Source: Phytoseiulus persimilis (lineage: Eukaryota > Arthropoda > Arachnida > Mesostigmata > Phytoseiidae). From it: DNA of 64,000 nucleotides. This document shows, piece after piece, positions 25,201-36,299 of the stretch (the stretch's first letter is position 1; every line of letters begins with the position of its first letter). A program made the position numbers and the translations under genes. The stretch covers positions 12,958,001-13,022,000 of the forward strand of contig CM075103.1 in assembly GCA_037576195.1 (NCBI GenBank), written 5' to 3'. A model generated the notes under the pieces. The model did not search any database, was not told where the DNA came from, and saw only the letters and a list, made by a program, of their open reading frames with translations.

Positions 25201-28200
25201 TATTGCTTTCGGCACAAAATCTTCGAAGGGATTCCCGGCCACACAAGTGCAAACTCGTGCGGCTGCACCAACGCTGTCTCAGAGCTCCGAGCGGTGGATT
25301 ATCCCCCTATCGCTCCGGTACCCAACGGCTGACCAAGGCCTTGGTGAGAAGGTGCCACAGAAGACAAGAAGGGATTCCTGCCGCCGAGCGAATCCACGAG
25401 TTGCTCGAAAATCGTAGCCGCACAACAGTGTCCACAGGACTGCGTTTTACCATTTCCGGAACGATTTCCGTAACCGTCCTTCTCCGTGGAGCGGAAAGTC
25501 CGTGGCAGTCTATGAGAACCACTACACCCGCTGGATACTCCTCATTCCAGACAAAACTTCGGGCAAACCTTAAAAAGTTGCTGTGTCACGCTCTTCCCCC
25601 CCCTTGTTGGGGGTTCCGGATCGAGGGTTGCAAATCGCGGAAGTTACGCGAAGGGACATTCGTTAAATTGCGGGGCCCCAAGGTCCAGTTTGGAATGGTC
25701 GAGCTGACGTTCGAAGGATGGGAGCTGGAGAGGTTGGGAAAGAATGAGAAGCGAGTTTGGGAGGGCGTCATTCCGAGAAACTCGTTCGGCGTGACCGCGA
25801 CACGAGATGGAAAAATGCCTGTTTGGTTTCTTTCTGTTGAAACAGCCCTTCCTCCGCTTTTCAACGGACGGTTCGGTCAGGCGGAACGCCAGGCGGTGGC
25901 GATATCTGACGTGTATCTCGCATTCGGGAAACAGAAACACACATCATGCAACGACACAGCCGCTCACCCAGCCAACCAGAGGCACGGCTCGACGTGGCTT
26001 CCCCAGGACCGGGACGGTGTCGGGAGGAGCGATTCGATTCAACATCCAGCACACTGGAAAGTTCAAAAATTTTCAACGCCCAACGGGAATACTCTCTGGA
26101 CCGATAATCACAGTTTACGGCAGCACACCGTGATCACATCATCGTACTGAACCAACGACTCCACGAAGGTCTTGCGTTATGAAGGTTTTTGGAGCGGACT
26201 ATGTTCGCGGTTCCTGTGTCTTCATCGTTCGCGACCGGGAATCTATCCGTATCCTTCCGAAAACGGAGCACGAGTCCTATCCGCGAACAAGGAATAAGAC
26301 TTGCGCTCGGCCGAATGGGCGGGAAATCGGTCGCAGTTGAAAATCAGACTGTGCGTTCCAGCGTCCCTCACATTTCACGCAATGCAGGCCAATCTTTCCG
26401 CTTCTGTGTTCTCCGGCTCCTGCGACTCGGAACTGCTGGCTTCTTCAGCTTCCTCCTCAAGGCCGGGTTCCGCCCCGTTCCCTTCTGCTTTCCTCGCTTC
26501 GTTTCCAGTGCGATTCTCTATTTCGAGACAATAACAACGATGCCGCAAAGTAAAACAGAAATCAGTGACTCCTCGGAGTCGGTTCGCCAACGGAGCAAGG
26601 CATCCGCAGACGATGGATCGGTCTGTCAAGTGAGAACAGTCTATAACCGAAACGAGCAACGCGAACCCAGTATCTATGCACTCGCAAAGGTTTGAGGCGA
26701 ATATCTTGAGACTCCTTGGGGACTCCCCGGTTCGGGAGAGGTTGTGAACGCACCGCCCACGTGCGCAGTGGATTGTCAAGCACGTTGTCTTCTCTCTTTC
26801 GTTGTTCGATGACTCCATGTTCCTGTTGTACGATCCTCCTTCCACAGCTCCTCCGAGCTCGCAAGAGAATTCAGCGGTTCCCGGGATGGATTCGAGAGCC
26901 GAAACTGTCTTGATGAAGAGCGGAAAGTAGTCTTTGTTCAGAACGGCGCAGTGTTGCCGGTTCCGTCGCCCGTGCTTCTGTGTGCGGTCCTCCGCCTCGC
27001 TGTCGATCCAGCGCTCGGCCGGAACACTAGTGCTCACAGTTTATATGCGTGCTTCCTGCTCGATTCCGGCGTCACAGCCGGAAAGCGCAGTCTTGTTGTC
27101 GCTTGTTGCTGTGAGGTTTTTTCATTTGGAATTATGGCCATCGCAGCGACTGCGCGGCTGGTTAGGCCCGGGATTTACTCGTCGACTCTTCCGGACTCGT
27201 TCCCGCTGCGCGACTCCGACGAATAATGAGGAACGAGCGACCGAGACAACGAGCGAGTAAGCCACTGAGCAAGTTGTTGTACCGGAACGAGATATCTGGT
27301 GTCTTCGTCCAAGCTTGACTTCTTCCATTCCCTGACTGCCAAGAACAAATCTGTGTTCAAGGTGCACGAAAAGGAACGTCGTCACCACGCTCTTGGCCTC
27401 GGCCCATCGAATTGAACGATCCAGTGAGAGTCCAGAACATGAGCTCACTCGTTCTATCTGGATTGGAGTAGGGTCTGCCAGCTGACAATGAGCTTCCTCG
27501 GGAAAAGTCTGCGTTTTGTCAACTGCTCAATCACAGTTTCAGCATGGACGGCGAAACTGGCAACCCTCGCCGAGTGCCTCGTTTTCAAAGTCTGTTCCGA
27601 GAGGGTTCCGTCGGAGTATAGTTTAGAGGTACTTGAATGCTTCGAGTTAATTTCTCTCTGGATCGTGAGATCGTACCTTCACGACACTCTGCTCGAGAAA
27701 GTCCATGGGAAGAATGTCGGGAGTATTTCGAGTCTTAAGAATCGAACAACTTTCCAAATTGAATCCGTTTTTGATGATATGGAGATTCGAAGCGAATCCG
27801 CAAGCTGGAATCAAAGTCATAGTTTTGAACCGATCGTTGTATCGGGTGGTGTGGAATACATATGGAATCGTCCGAGGACCTCGGAATCGAAATGCTATTC
27901 TGATTGGACAGCGGTGTGAAGGCTTCTCGCAGGGGATCTTGGATAGCGAGTTTCTCCGACATGATAACACCTCGAATGCCGAGAAGCAAGTGATGCATGG
28001 TATATCATCGACTTCGGACATTCCACAGCCTGATAAAGTTCTCATCATCACCGGATCAGCATACGCGCTCCGTCGAGCTACTCCATGTTTCTCTCCGTCG
28101 AGAAGACCGAGAGACACTATCATCTGAACTAGGTACGATCGCGGCTTTCGATTCTTCTTGCCATCACCGGGTTCTCTAACTTCCGATGAGACGGGTCATG

Positions 28201-28600
28201 GATCCGACCGAGGAACTGTTGATCCTTAAACATGGTGGAGTCTTGATTTGCTCGCCCGGAACACGAACCGTCCTTAGGTTGGATTGTTTTTGACCCAGGT
28301 CACGAGTGCCGCTACTCGGTCTCCTGGGGGCTAGTTCAGGAGAATTGCTATGATATCCGGAAACCAGGTTGAACCGTTTCCTTCAGGGAAAGAATCCCTC
28401 CGTTGAGCCTGCGAGGAGCAAGGAGGGACGGATGATCTCACTCAAACAGAGAGCAACTTCTGGCTGAGCATGCAGAGGGTGCACATGTGTAGGACTGCAG
28501 TGGAACTATGCACTCTTCTTTCTAATTTGGCAGACTGACTCACTCGATGGAGCGTAAGGCTGGAAGAAACAGGTTTGACTGGCAGGTAATGCGTACCGGC
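22271..28600. other. Gene-free stretch with long but unrecognised frames
   Basis: Contains a 268-codon minus frame (22271-23077), a 248-codon plus frame (23213-23959) and a 374-codon plus frame (25026-26150). I recognise no domain in any of them. The 374-codon frame runs through the poly(C) tract at 25088-25103, which it reads as prolines. A 9-base G run lies at 22948-22956 and an 8-base C run at 25596-25603. The stretch 27650-28130 is somewhat AT-richer, with open frames on both strands and no clear homology. Confidence 0.5.
25088..25103. repeat. poly(C) tract, 16 bases
   Basis: Sixteen consecutive C followed by T and four C. It lies inside the 374-codon plus frame beginning at 25026, where it is read as a short polyproline stretch. 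Indels here would change the frame, which argues against that frame being a constrained gene across this point. Confidence 0.9.
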
Positions 28601-28614
28601 GACCGGTACGAAGG

Positions 28615-28865
28615 TACGTGATAACCAAAATGAATAATGAGAATCCCAATGGTATAGTGATCATAATAATACTCATTCCAATTCTAACAATGATCATGAT
28701 AATTGGAATAATTATGATACTCATACTAATCATAATTATTTCGAAGATTGAAGGGATCAGAAGAATCATAATAATAACAATCTGCATCATGATTAAATAT
28801 GATCAGAATAATTATAATGCGCGATGATTATAATAATCATAATAATGACGATAATAGCATTGATA
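28615..28865. repeat. AT-rich ATA/ATC low-complexity block
   Basis: About 250 bases are built mostly from ATA, ATC, AAT and GAT words, with repeated ATCATAAT and ATTATGAT units that are partly each other's reverse complement. CCAATT and AATTGG flank one ATGATCATGAT palindrome. Both strands are open and would encode isoleucine/methionine-rich peptides, an artefact of composition. It looks like a decayed triplet microsatellite. Confidence 0.8.
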
Positions 28866-31306
28866 TTCACATCAGCCTTGGAAGAAATCGAGTTGTGCCG
28901 CCACGGATCCGCATCTCTTTCGGACCAAGTTCCGAATCAGAATCAGGAACGCCCGCGGAACTTCCCCATGGTGGCAAGGATCGCGTCGCAACGTGATCAA
29001 TACTGGGTCAAACCACGGGGGTCGTCCGTGTCGAATCAGTTCTCTGTTGCAGATAACAGTCCCGAGTGTTGTGAGCGAGCTTCTCCCTCGCTACTATTGG
29101 TTCTTCTTCACCTAATCATTTTCGCAAGTCGTTCGTGCGACACGGCGTGAAATTCCGTCCCACTTGAGGCTATTTTTCCCGCATCGCCGTCCCCAAAGCG
29201 AGAAGCAGTAAGAGCCCTCTAATGTTCGATGGGTGGCTCTGTCCGGCTTTCTAAAGTTAACTGAACGTGCTAAAAATATGCTCAGCCAGTCGGCTGTCTA
29301 GCCAACAACGCAGGCCGTGCTGATGTTTTGTACCGGCCGCATTTGCTCTTGGCTTGCTGGTCCGCGAGACATCGGCCGCTCGAACACAACATAGGGGTCA
29401 GCCGCCAGAGCCACGCGAGCTCACAAAGAGCTCATGCGCTCATCGTTCAAATTATTCGATGTCCCAAAACACCTGGAGGCGGTTGAGCTTTCTGGCCCTG
29501 CGCTATTACCGGAAGAACCTCGTGTTCCCGTCTCCCCTGCAGAGCCTCCTCCTCAGAGCGAGGATCAGCTCGAGGGCTCAGGACAGACAGGCCTGTCCAT
29601 CAAAATTGCTGTTCCATAGCGATCAGCAGCACTCCAGCGCGGCGCGGAATGCAAGCGCTTCCGACGTAACGTATTCACCTCGCAAGGGCATATTCTTTCG
29701 ATCGGCAAGGCGTGCGAGAACCTGGACAATTCCGCCACTTCGCCCCGCTCGTGCATGATTCACAGCCTCCTTCTAGGACCTCATCGTTCCGTTATTCGAG
29801 AGTATTCCGGCGGAGAGGAGATAGAAATGAGGTCTTCATAGCTTGCAAATGGTATCCTTGCGATATCATGGAAACCGCGCTTTCCCACTAGAGTTTCCCC
29901 GACCCTCACGCATCGAGGGAAGTCGCCTTCCCTCGATGACGCCCGCGAAGCTTTCCCCGTGACGGGAGAAAATCGAGGCGTCAGGACCCAGAACTGCAAT
30001 CTTTGACGACTTATCCCTAGTTTCATCCCACTTGGGCTGAGTACGGACTCGTCTCGAACCCCTCTCGAACTCCTTGCTGGAGTTCAAAAATGACGACGTC
30101 GAGCTTCGCAGCCTGTGCACTTAAACGGTGTGGCACTGCATGACGGCGAGCAGCCGGTTCTGGAAGCGAGAATAGCACGCGGCGGCAGGAGGAATGTGGA
30201 AACGAGTCGGGGGAGCTGGGGAGCTCTTCCGCGGTCCGATTCGACCTCGCCCGCGCTTCCCTTCCCGAAACGATGACCTGTCGAGTTAAGCTCTGATCCG
30301 CATTTATCAGCGGCACGCGCCGCTGTGTCGCTCTCTGATCTCGGGATTGCGCTGTACAGCCCTCGGGACCCATGATCGGACGAGACCTTTGTGCTCTGCC
30401 TCTTTTTGTTTTGTCGCAACGGAGATCGATGCTTCGCCCTCGGATCGCAGAAGAACATCGCTGATATTTCAGACACGTCTCTGGGGCGCCGTCGCGAAAG
30501 TTCCTCGTGTCAGGGAAGAGTTCAGGTGCTTGGAACTTCGCGGTCAAGACTCCGGTTTTCCACTGTCCGCAGACCAGCCGAACTACGTTCCGGCGGAACG
30601 TGTCAGTGTAGTAAAATTCAAAGAACTACTTGTTCTTTGGTACTTCAATGGTACTGATGGAGGAGGCGGACTCGCATAAACGCTCATTGATGGCACCACG
30701 GTAAGGTCGTCGATACCATATTTAGACGGAAGACCATTGAGAAATCCGAAACCTTACGGAAATACGGAAACTGAAGAATCGGGTAGGTGTTGGGTGCCGA
30801 ATCTCCCTCGGAGCGGCCCCGGAAATTCCGCGAGGAAGCCTGGGTCACCGAGAATCACGACTCGGGAACAGGCTTACGGAAAAACGAGCGAAGTGTCCCT
30901 CTCATCTTTCCAGAGTAAACTCAAGTTCCAACAACCCCGGGAAGTCAGCTTCGAAGGAGAATTGCGCTGGGAAATGAGCTCCTTGTTGTCGAGCGCCACC
31001 GGGGAAGGAATGTGAAGCAGTGAGTTTCGGCGAAAGCGGGGCGGAACGAAGAGCGAATGGGCGGACGGTCGACATGGTAATGATAAGCTGGCGACAACGA
31101 CGAGGAAGGAATGCCGAAGTCGATGGAAAACTCCACATAGCAGCACAATTCTAACGTCCGCACCCTGCAACACGTGCTCCAGGAATCGCTCATCAACGTT
31201 GTCCCGGCGGGGGTTTCTGAGCCGCTTAAGGTTGACAATATCCCGACCTAAGTAAAAGGAATCCCCACGTACTCATTCCTGACTAGCACTGTCAGTTTTA
31301 ACGGAA

Positions 31307-31378
31307 ATTCGAAATTGTTCCAGAGCTTATCCGTACTCTGAACCGGGGAAATTGTACCTTCGCGGAACAATTTCGAAT
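31307..31378 (+). repeat. Perfect 15-bp inverted repeat with a competing inner hairpin
   Basis: ATTCGAAATTGTTCC (31307-31321) is matched exactly by its reverse complement at 31364-31378, with 42 bases between. Inside the loop, GAAATTGT occurs again at 31348-31355 and can pair with the same 3' arm (31367-31374) across an 11-base loop. CAGAG/CTCTG can also form at 31321-31340. The 3' arm can therefore choose between two partners. No flanking element ends are visible. It may be a small foldback relic or a structured transcript. Confidence 0.75.
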
Positions 31379-33019
31379 CGCCGCGAGGGCATGAAGCCCT
31401 CCTTATGATGAAAGTTCTTCCTAGGGGGCGTTTCCCATACTTTTCTTCGTTTTGCTATGTTTCCCGGACTTCGATTATACGCCGGAGAGATTCTAGACAG
31501 GTTGATTGTTCGAGGGGCTAGAGAATGCGGCCCAGTAACGAGTCGAGCTCGGATACGTCCCTCGGCAAAGCATCCGACTCGGATTGGGTATCGGTGGATG
31601 AGTAATTATGCGATTCCGGCGCACATTGTGCGTTCGGCTCATCTATCCGTGCGGGCAACGCCTGGAGCTCCAGTCCCGTCGTCGAGCTCGAATCGATTCT
31701 GAACGATTTATAAACGATGCGATCCGACGCAAGGCGACCGAGAGGCTGGCTGTGTCCCCATAGCTGAATCACGTCGCGTACGTTCCCGAGTTCATGATAA
31801 CGCGTGATCCGCGCGCACTCCAGGCGGCTATCTCAGCGATGATGCCACGTTTTCGGCAACGCCGAGCGAAAGTTTGTTGGAGTTGCTGGTGTGCCGCGAG
31901 CGCAGTCAGCGACTGAGCTTCTACGGAAAAAATCATCAAACAAAAACGTGGAGTCGGAGCTCCGTACATCTGTCATCCCGAGAGTGAGTGAAAAAAGTGG
32001 ATCGGAACTCCACATCGTCGTCGTCGTCGCCGCGTCCGAGGATTGATCCTCTCGATGCAGGCTCTGGTCATACGCGTGTACAGTCTCTGGGGAATGCAGG
32101 TTCCAGGGGTTCGCGAAAAAGCACAGTCGACGACGTCAATCATCGCCGCGGAACCTTGACGCCGTCGTCGTCCCTCCGGAGTATCCTCGCCCGTCAGAAG
32201 TGCGTTTCGGGAAAAACGTTCCCGTGTGGGAGGAAACCGCGCCAGTCATGAACGAAGAAAACCCAATGTTGATGCGAATGTCAGCAGAATCACCCTCCCA
32301 CTCACGGCCTTGACGACGATGAGGTGAAAAGGAGTAGGGAACGGAGGCTGGGCCTATCCGAGTCATTTGTTCTGTCTATTCTTCGGCTCCCGATATTAAG
32401 GTGCGCTCCGGTGAAACCGCAAGGCAATCAGTCGGAACCGTTCATCCTGCCTTCTCTCGCCCGGTCCTTTCGTTTCCTTCCGCCTCTCGGGCATCCAGAA
32501 ATGTTCCTCTTCCCGATCCGACTCGCTGGCACTAGCTGTTACAAAAGATCTCGTTTCCAGATAAAGCCGTGAACTCTTCGACCACCTGACGCGACCCTTT
32601 CTGTCTATTTTTCCCGTCATCGACATCTCGTGGCTGTTTATTTCCCTGCCCTCGCTTCTGCGTCTGCTCCGAGTGCTTTGCGGAATCGGAGAGAGCCCGA
32701 ACTCCCGTGGCTGAGTAGTGCGTATCTGGACACGATGTGGGCGCCGCAAAGCAAGTCGCGCCCACTGATTGGGGAGCGGAAAGTCTGAGAAACAGCTGAC
32801 ATTGACGTCACCGTCGAAGAACGATTGCCACGGCGTCGTCGTCGAGCTGCCTCGAGTTTGCGACCGCAAGAACTACTTCTCTTGGAAGCTCTCCGAAGTG
32901 ACAGCGTCGCCTACGTCACCTCGAGCATCGCCGCCCACACAAAAGAGAATACGGGAGAGCGATAGCAGGGTAAACGCATTGGATATCCCCGCCAAATAGG
33001 TCGGGTAGCTGCTCGATAG

Positions 33020-33096
33020 CAGGTGGCGGGAGAGGGAGACTCCGAGGACCAACTGCAGGTGGCGAGAAAGACGACGACGCCGGCAAACTGCAGGTG
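33020..33096 (+). promoter_or_regulatory. Three evenly spaced CAGGTG E-box motifs
   Basis: CAGGTG occurs at 33020-33025, 33056-33061 and 33091-33096, spacings of 36 and 35 bases, each followed by GC. The last two share the longer context AACTGCAGGTGGC or a close match. CAGGTG is the core bound by Snail/ZEB-type zinc fingers and some bHLH factors. The regular spacing could mean a decayed tandem repeat instead. No target gene is identified. Confidence 0.3.
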
Positions 33097-34235
33097 GCCT
33101 TGATGTGCTTTTGATCACCAGTTTATTCTCCACAGACGCACAGATGAGCCGTCGTTGCAGCTCCTGCAGCTTATGAGGAGACGAACGAGTGAGAGGGCAC
33201 GCGAACGAGCGGGCGGGTTCGCTACCGGTGTCGCTCCCGGGAGAGACTCCCTGCCGACTCGTGTGAAGGAGTACAATGGATGAATTGGCGGAGCGTTTTG
33301 TTGGCGTCGAGGCTGGCACCCTCCCGTGTGTTCGTTCCTCGGCTGGCGTGATCGGAATGCTTCAAGTCATAGTGAACTGCTCTCGGTAATCACTCACCTC
33401 AGGTAAGCTGGGCTGCTACATCCTTTGGAGGTGGTGCAAGCCAGGGTTCTGGAACAGAAATCGAACGTAAGATTCCTCCAGCTCTAGTGGGCAGGTAACT
33501 CGGACTCCAACGAGGGAAAAATCAGCTGGGACAAGTCGGCGCTACGGGAACGGTCCTGGGCTTCCAGCGGGTATTCCAATCGAGCTCTCTGCCGAAAACG
33601 TACATTCCGCCTTGCTGGCTCAGTTCCCTGATCCTCACAACGGCTCATTCCTCCGAGTTCCTCATTATCTCCTTCGTGCTTATTATCTTTCGTTTTCTTC
33701 TCTTTTTGCGCATTTTCCCGCCTGTTCCGCATCAATTTGTCATCTCCTCTCCATCCCGTGTTCACTGCTTGGTCTTCTCGCTCCACGGAATTCATTTCCG
33801 TCATTCTTTCCCCGTGGTCCACTTCCTATGGAGCTTCCCGGACTCTATTCTACCAATGATGCCAGGTACTCGAGCGGTGTGATGAAACATTTACATAGCA
33901 GAATAAGTCTACTCCCCGAGCTGTGCGAGCAACTGATCCAGACTGATGTCACTTTCCTGCGGGAAAGCCGGAAAGTTCGGCTCCAACTTTTCCTTCAAAG
34001 CCTGGGATATAGCGTCTCGGAAGTTCAAGTTTCGCGCGCAGGATGCAATTGTCCCCCGCCTGATTACCCATGTCCCCCGTGCTGAAGCTCCTCCTCTCCG
34101 CCACGTCGCCGTTTCTCTGGTCTGTGCGCGTTTTCTTCCCTCCGCGCGGATCTTTCCCGGACTTTGTCTAATACCTCATGACTTCATGTCTTCACTCTGT
34201 TCCCGCAGCACCCAGGAGGAGCACGCCCGCGTTGG

Positions 34236-34345
34236 ACTGAGTGAGTGGCAATATAAACCCTCGGACCAATGGCCAATCCCGGACTCAGCATCGGATTGCG
34301 GCGCTATATGAGGGAATATAAAGGAAGCTTGTGATCATCCGTTCC
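34236..34345 (+). promoter_or_regulatory. Possible TATA/CCAAT core-promoter region
   Basis: Two CCAAT words (ggaCCAATggCCAATcc, about 34264-34275) lie upstream of a TATATGAGGGAATATAAAGG string near 34305-34324, and another AATATAAA lies at about 34250. The arrangement fits a plus-strand Pol II core promoter with a start near 34345. I find no recognisable reading frame downstream, so chance is a real alternative. Confidence 0.2.
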
Positions 34346-35860
34346 TCCGGGCGATTGGCATCGGCATTCCATCGCTGACGGAGAGTCTAAGTGAGGACCG
34401 ATTCCCGCTGACCTGCCTCCACGGTGTCATCTTACCTACCATATTGGTCGCGAACCGGGCTTTCGTGGATGAGGAGCGCATAGGGTTCAACGCTCCGCTC
34501 TTTTCAACATAACCTCCTCGTTGGGCGCGAGTGGCGACGAGGGTCAGGAGAAAAGGGTCGGATTTCACAGAGCCATTCAATTTCTCGTCGTGTTTCAAAG
34601 TCGATTCAGGCTTTTAAACGGATTCTCAGGGATCTGTTCCGAACCATACGACTGCGAAACGAGCCCCGAATAAAACTTCGTCATCCGATATATTCGAGAC
34701 CCGGGATCGCGCGTGTCTTTCTCCCCCACCTGCTCTCATCCGGGTCTGCTCTCGCTCAATTTCTCATGGACCGTCAACTGGCTGTTGATCACCGAAAGTC
34801 GCTGATCCATGAACGCGACCTCCCGCAGCCGCTGTCAGTAACAATCGGAGCAGTGGCAAAGCCCAGCCAGATATATTTCCTTTCGAAAAAGGTTCTGTCG
34901 CCGTCAATGGCCGTTTGCGGAAAGGACCGACGGAGCATCAGGGGCGCGCATGCAGATAGGGAGCGAGAAGACGGTAGAGCGGCAAGAGTTATGCCGCCTT
35001 CGGTTAGGAATAGAGGGCCCAGGTTTGTTCGCTGCGGAGAGAGGAAATAAAAAGGGAGGACACGGTTTCCCCATTTTCCCATTGACCTCTCTCGCAAAGG
35101 AGAGCAACTTGAGAATCATCCGTCTAAGAAGCCATGCGGGGGCACCGCGATTAGTAGAACTCGGGGGGCTCTTCGCGGGGAAGACTTCAATCATTCCACA
35201 TGTTCGGAGGGCATGATCGTTTCTGTTCAAACCCCATGGTAGAGTGCCTATTTATGCGCGGCTGTCCGTCTGTTGGAGAAAACTCGTGTACCACCACTTC
35301 CCACGGGGGAACGCTGAGTGCGTTCCCGACCTGATCGTATTGTGGCCGTCGATGGAAGGAAGGCCGACTATCTCACAGGTAATCTGTCCCCTCCTCTCTT
35401 TCTACGCAACACTTCCGAGGAATTCCAAAATTAAGATGACATGGAGCTTCCGAATACCTGATGAGGCTATCGTCCACAGACTCAAAGGCGTTTGGTGATA
35501 GTTCGACAACTACTCCGTTCTATGCCTTGATATACCCTGCTCGAATCGAAATTCGTCATGTTTTCAACGACATTCTTCCTCGAACTTGTGCCGCAGGAGC
35601 CGCTTCATCGCCAATGATATCTCACACATCCGCAACCGTTGACCTTTGGATGGAAAAGCGCGAGGTCATCGCCTAGAACGGTCCCCATTTCGCTTGCGGG
35701 GCGTAAACTCAACCTGTAACCACCAGAAGCATCAGCCTCGACTCGCCAGTCGCGTAATTGAGTCCCGAGTCCCCGCAAAGTTCTTGCTATCCTTCCATGC
35801 TTCATCACATCTGCTCCCAGGCCTGCAGGGCGGAGGTGAGCGAGCCACTCGGTCGTCGAA

Positions 35861-35878
35861 GGGGGGGGGGGGGGGGGG
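35861..35878. repeat. poly(G) tract, 18 bases
   Basis: Eighteen consecutive G preceded by GTCGAA. On the minus strand it reads as polyproline just after the weak gypsy-like peptide at 35932-35986. Confidence 0.9.
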
Positions 35879-35931
35879 TCGAGGTGAAAAACTCAGGCAC
35901 AAATCCCACTGGTAGCAAATTGACCGTTGGT

Positions 35932-35986
35932 TGAGGATTCCTGTCACCTTCGACACTTCGAGCACTTCATATGGCCCATGGCACTC
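35932..35986 (-). mobile_element. Possible decayed gypsy-type integrase C-terminal fragment
   Basis: A minus-strand frame (36001-35732) reads HGPYEVLEVSKVTGIL near its start. This resembles the GPYxVLEV stretch found after the catalytic core of Ty3/gypsy integrases. A neighbouring frame just upstream has VRFKSDEL, which could belong to the same domain after a frameshift. No catalytic integrase, reverse transcriptase or LTR is visible nearby. The match is short and could be coincidence. Confidence 0.25.
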
Positions 35987-36265
35987 GATGTCAAGCAACA
36001 AGCACCTAGAGTGGTTGACAGTTCATCACTCTTGAAGCGCACGGATGGCCCTTGGTCACAAGTTTTTACTGCGGAATCACGACGCAGTTATGGACAACTG
36101 CAAGAACAGCTCAGCTTCATTTTCCTGTCGAGGGTCTTCCCCGCTTTTTCGATGTGGTCGTGGGGTCTGTCATCTTCAGCCGGATGACTGCCTACATGGC
36201 TGTTTCTCTGAAGTCGTGCACACAGTCAGCGAGGACCAGAAAGTTGGCGGTCGGACAAACGCAAA

Positions 36266-36291
36266 ATTAATCAAAGTTTGATCATTAATTC
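36266..36291. repeat. AT-rich imperfect palindrome
   Basis: AATTAATCAAA is followed after one base by TTTGATCATTAATT, an inverted copy with a 3-base insertion. It could form a small hairpin or be a homeodomain-like ATTA cluster. I see no gene beside it. Confidence 0.5.
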
Positions 36292-36299
36292 CCATTCCT

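Larger units (their letters stand above)
28866..35600. other. Gene-free stretch with isolated regulatory-like motifs
   Basis: I recognise no gene. Open frames such as 30023-30547 (minus, 174 codons) and 33612-34085 (plus, 157 codons) have no known motif. Features of note are the alternative hairpins at 31307-31378, a (TCG)5 run near 32015-32029, three CAGGTG boxes at 33020-33096 and a TATA/CCAAT-like region around 34236-34345. Confidence 0.5.
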
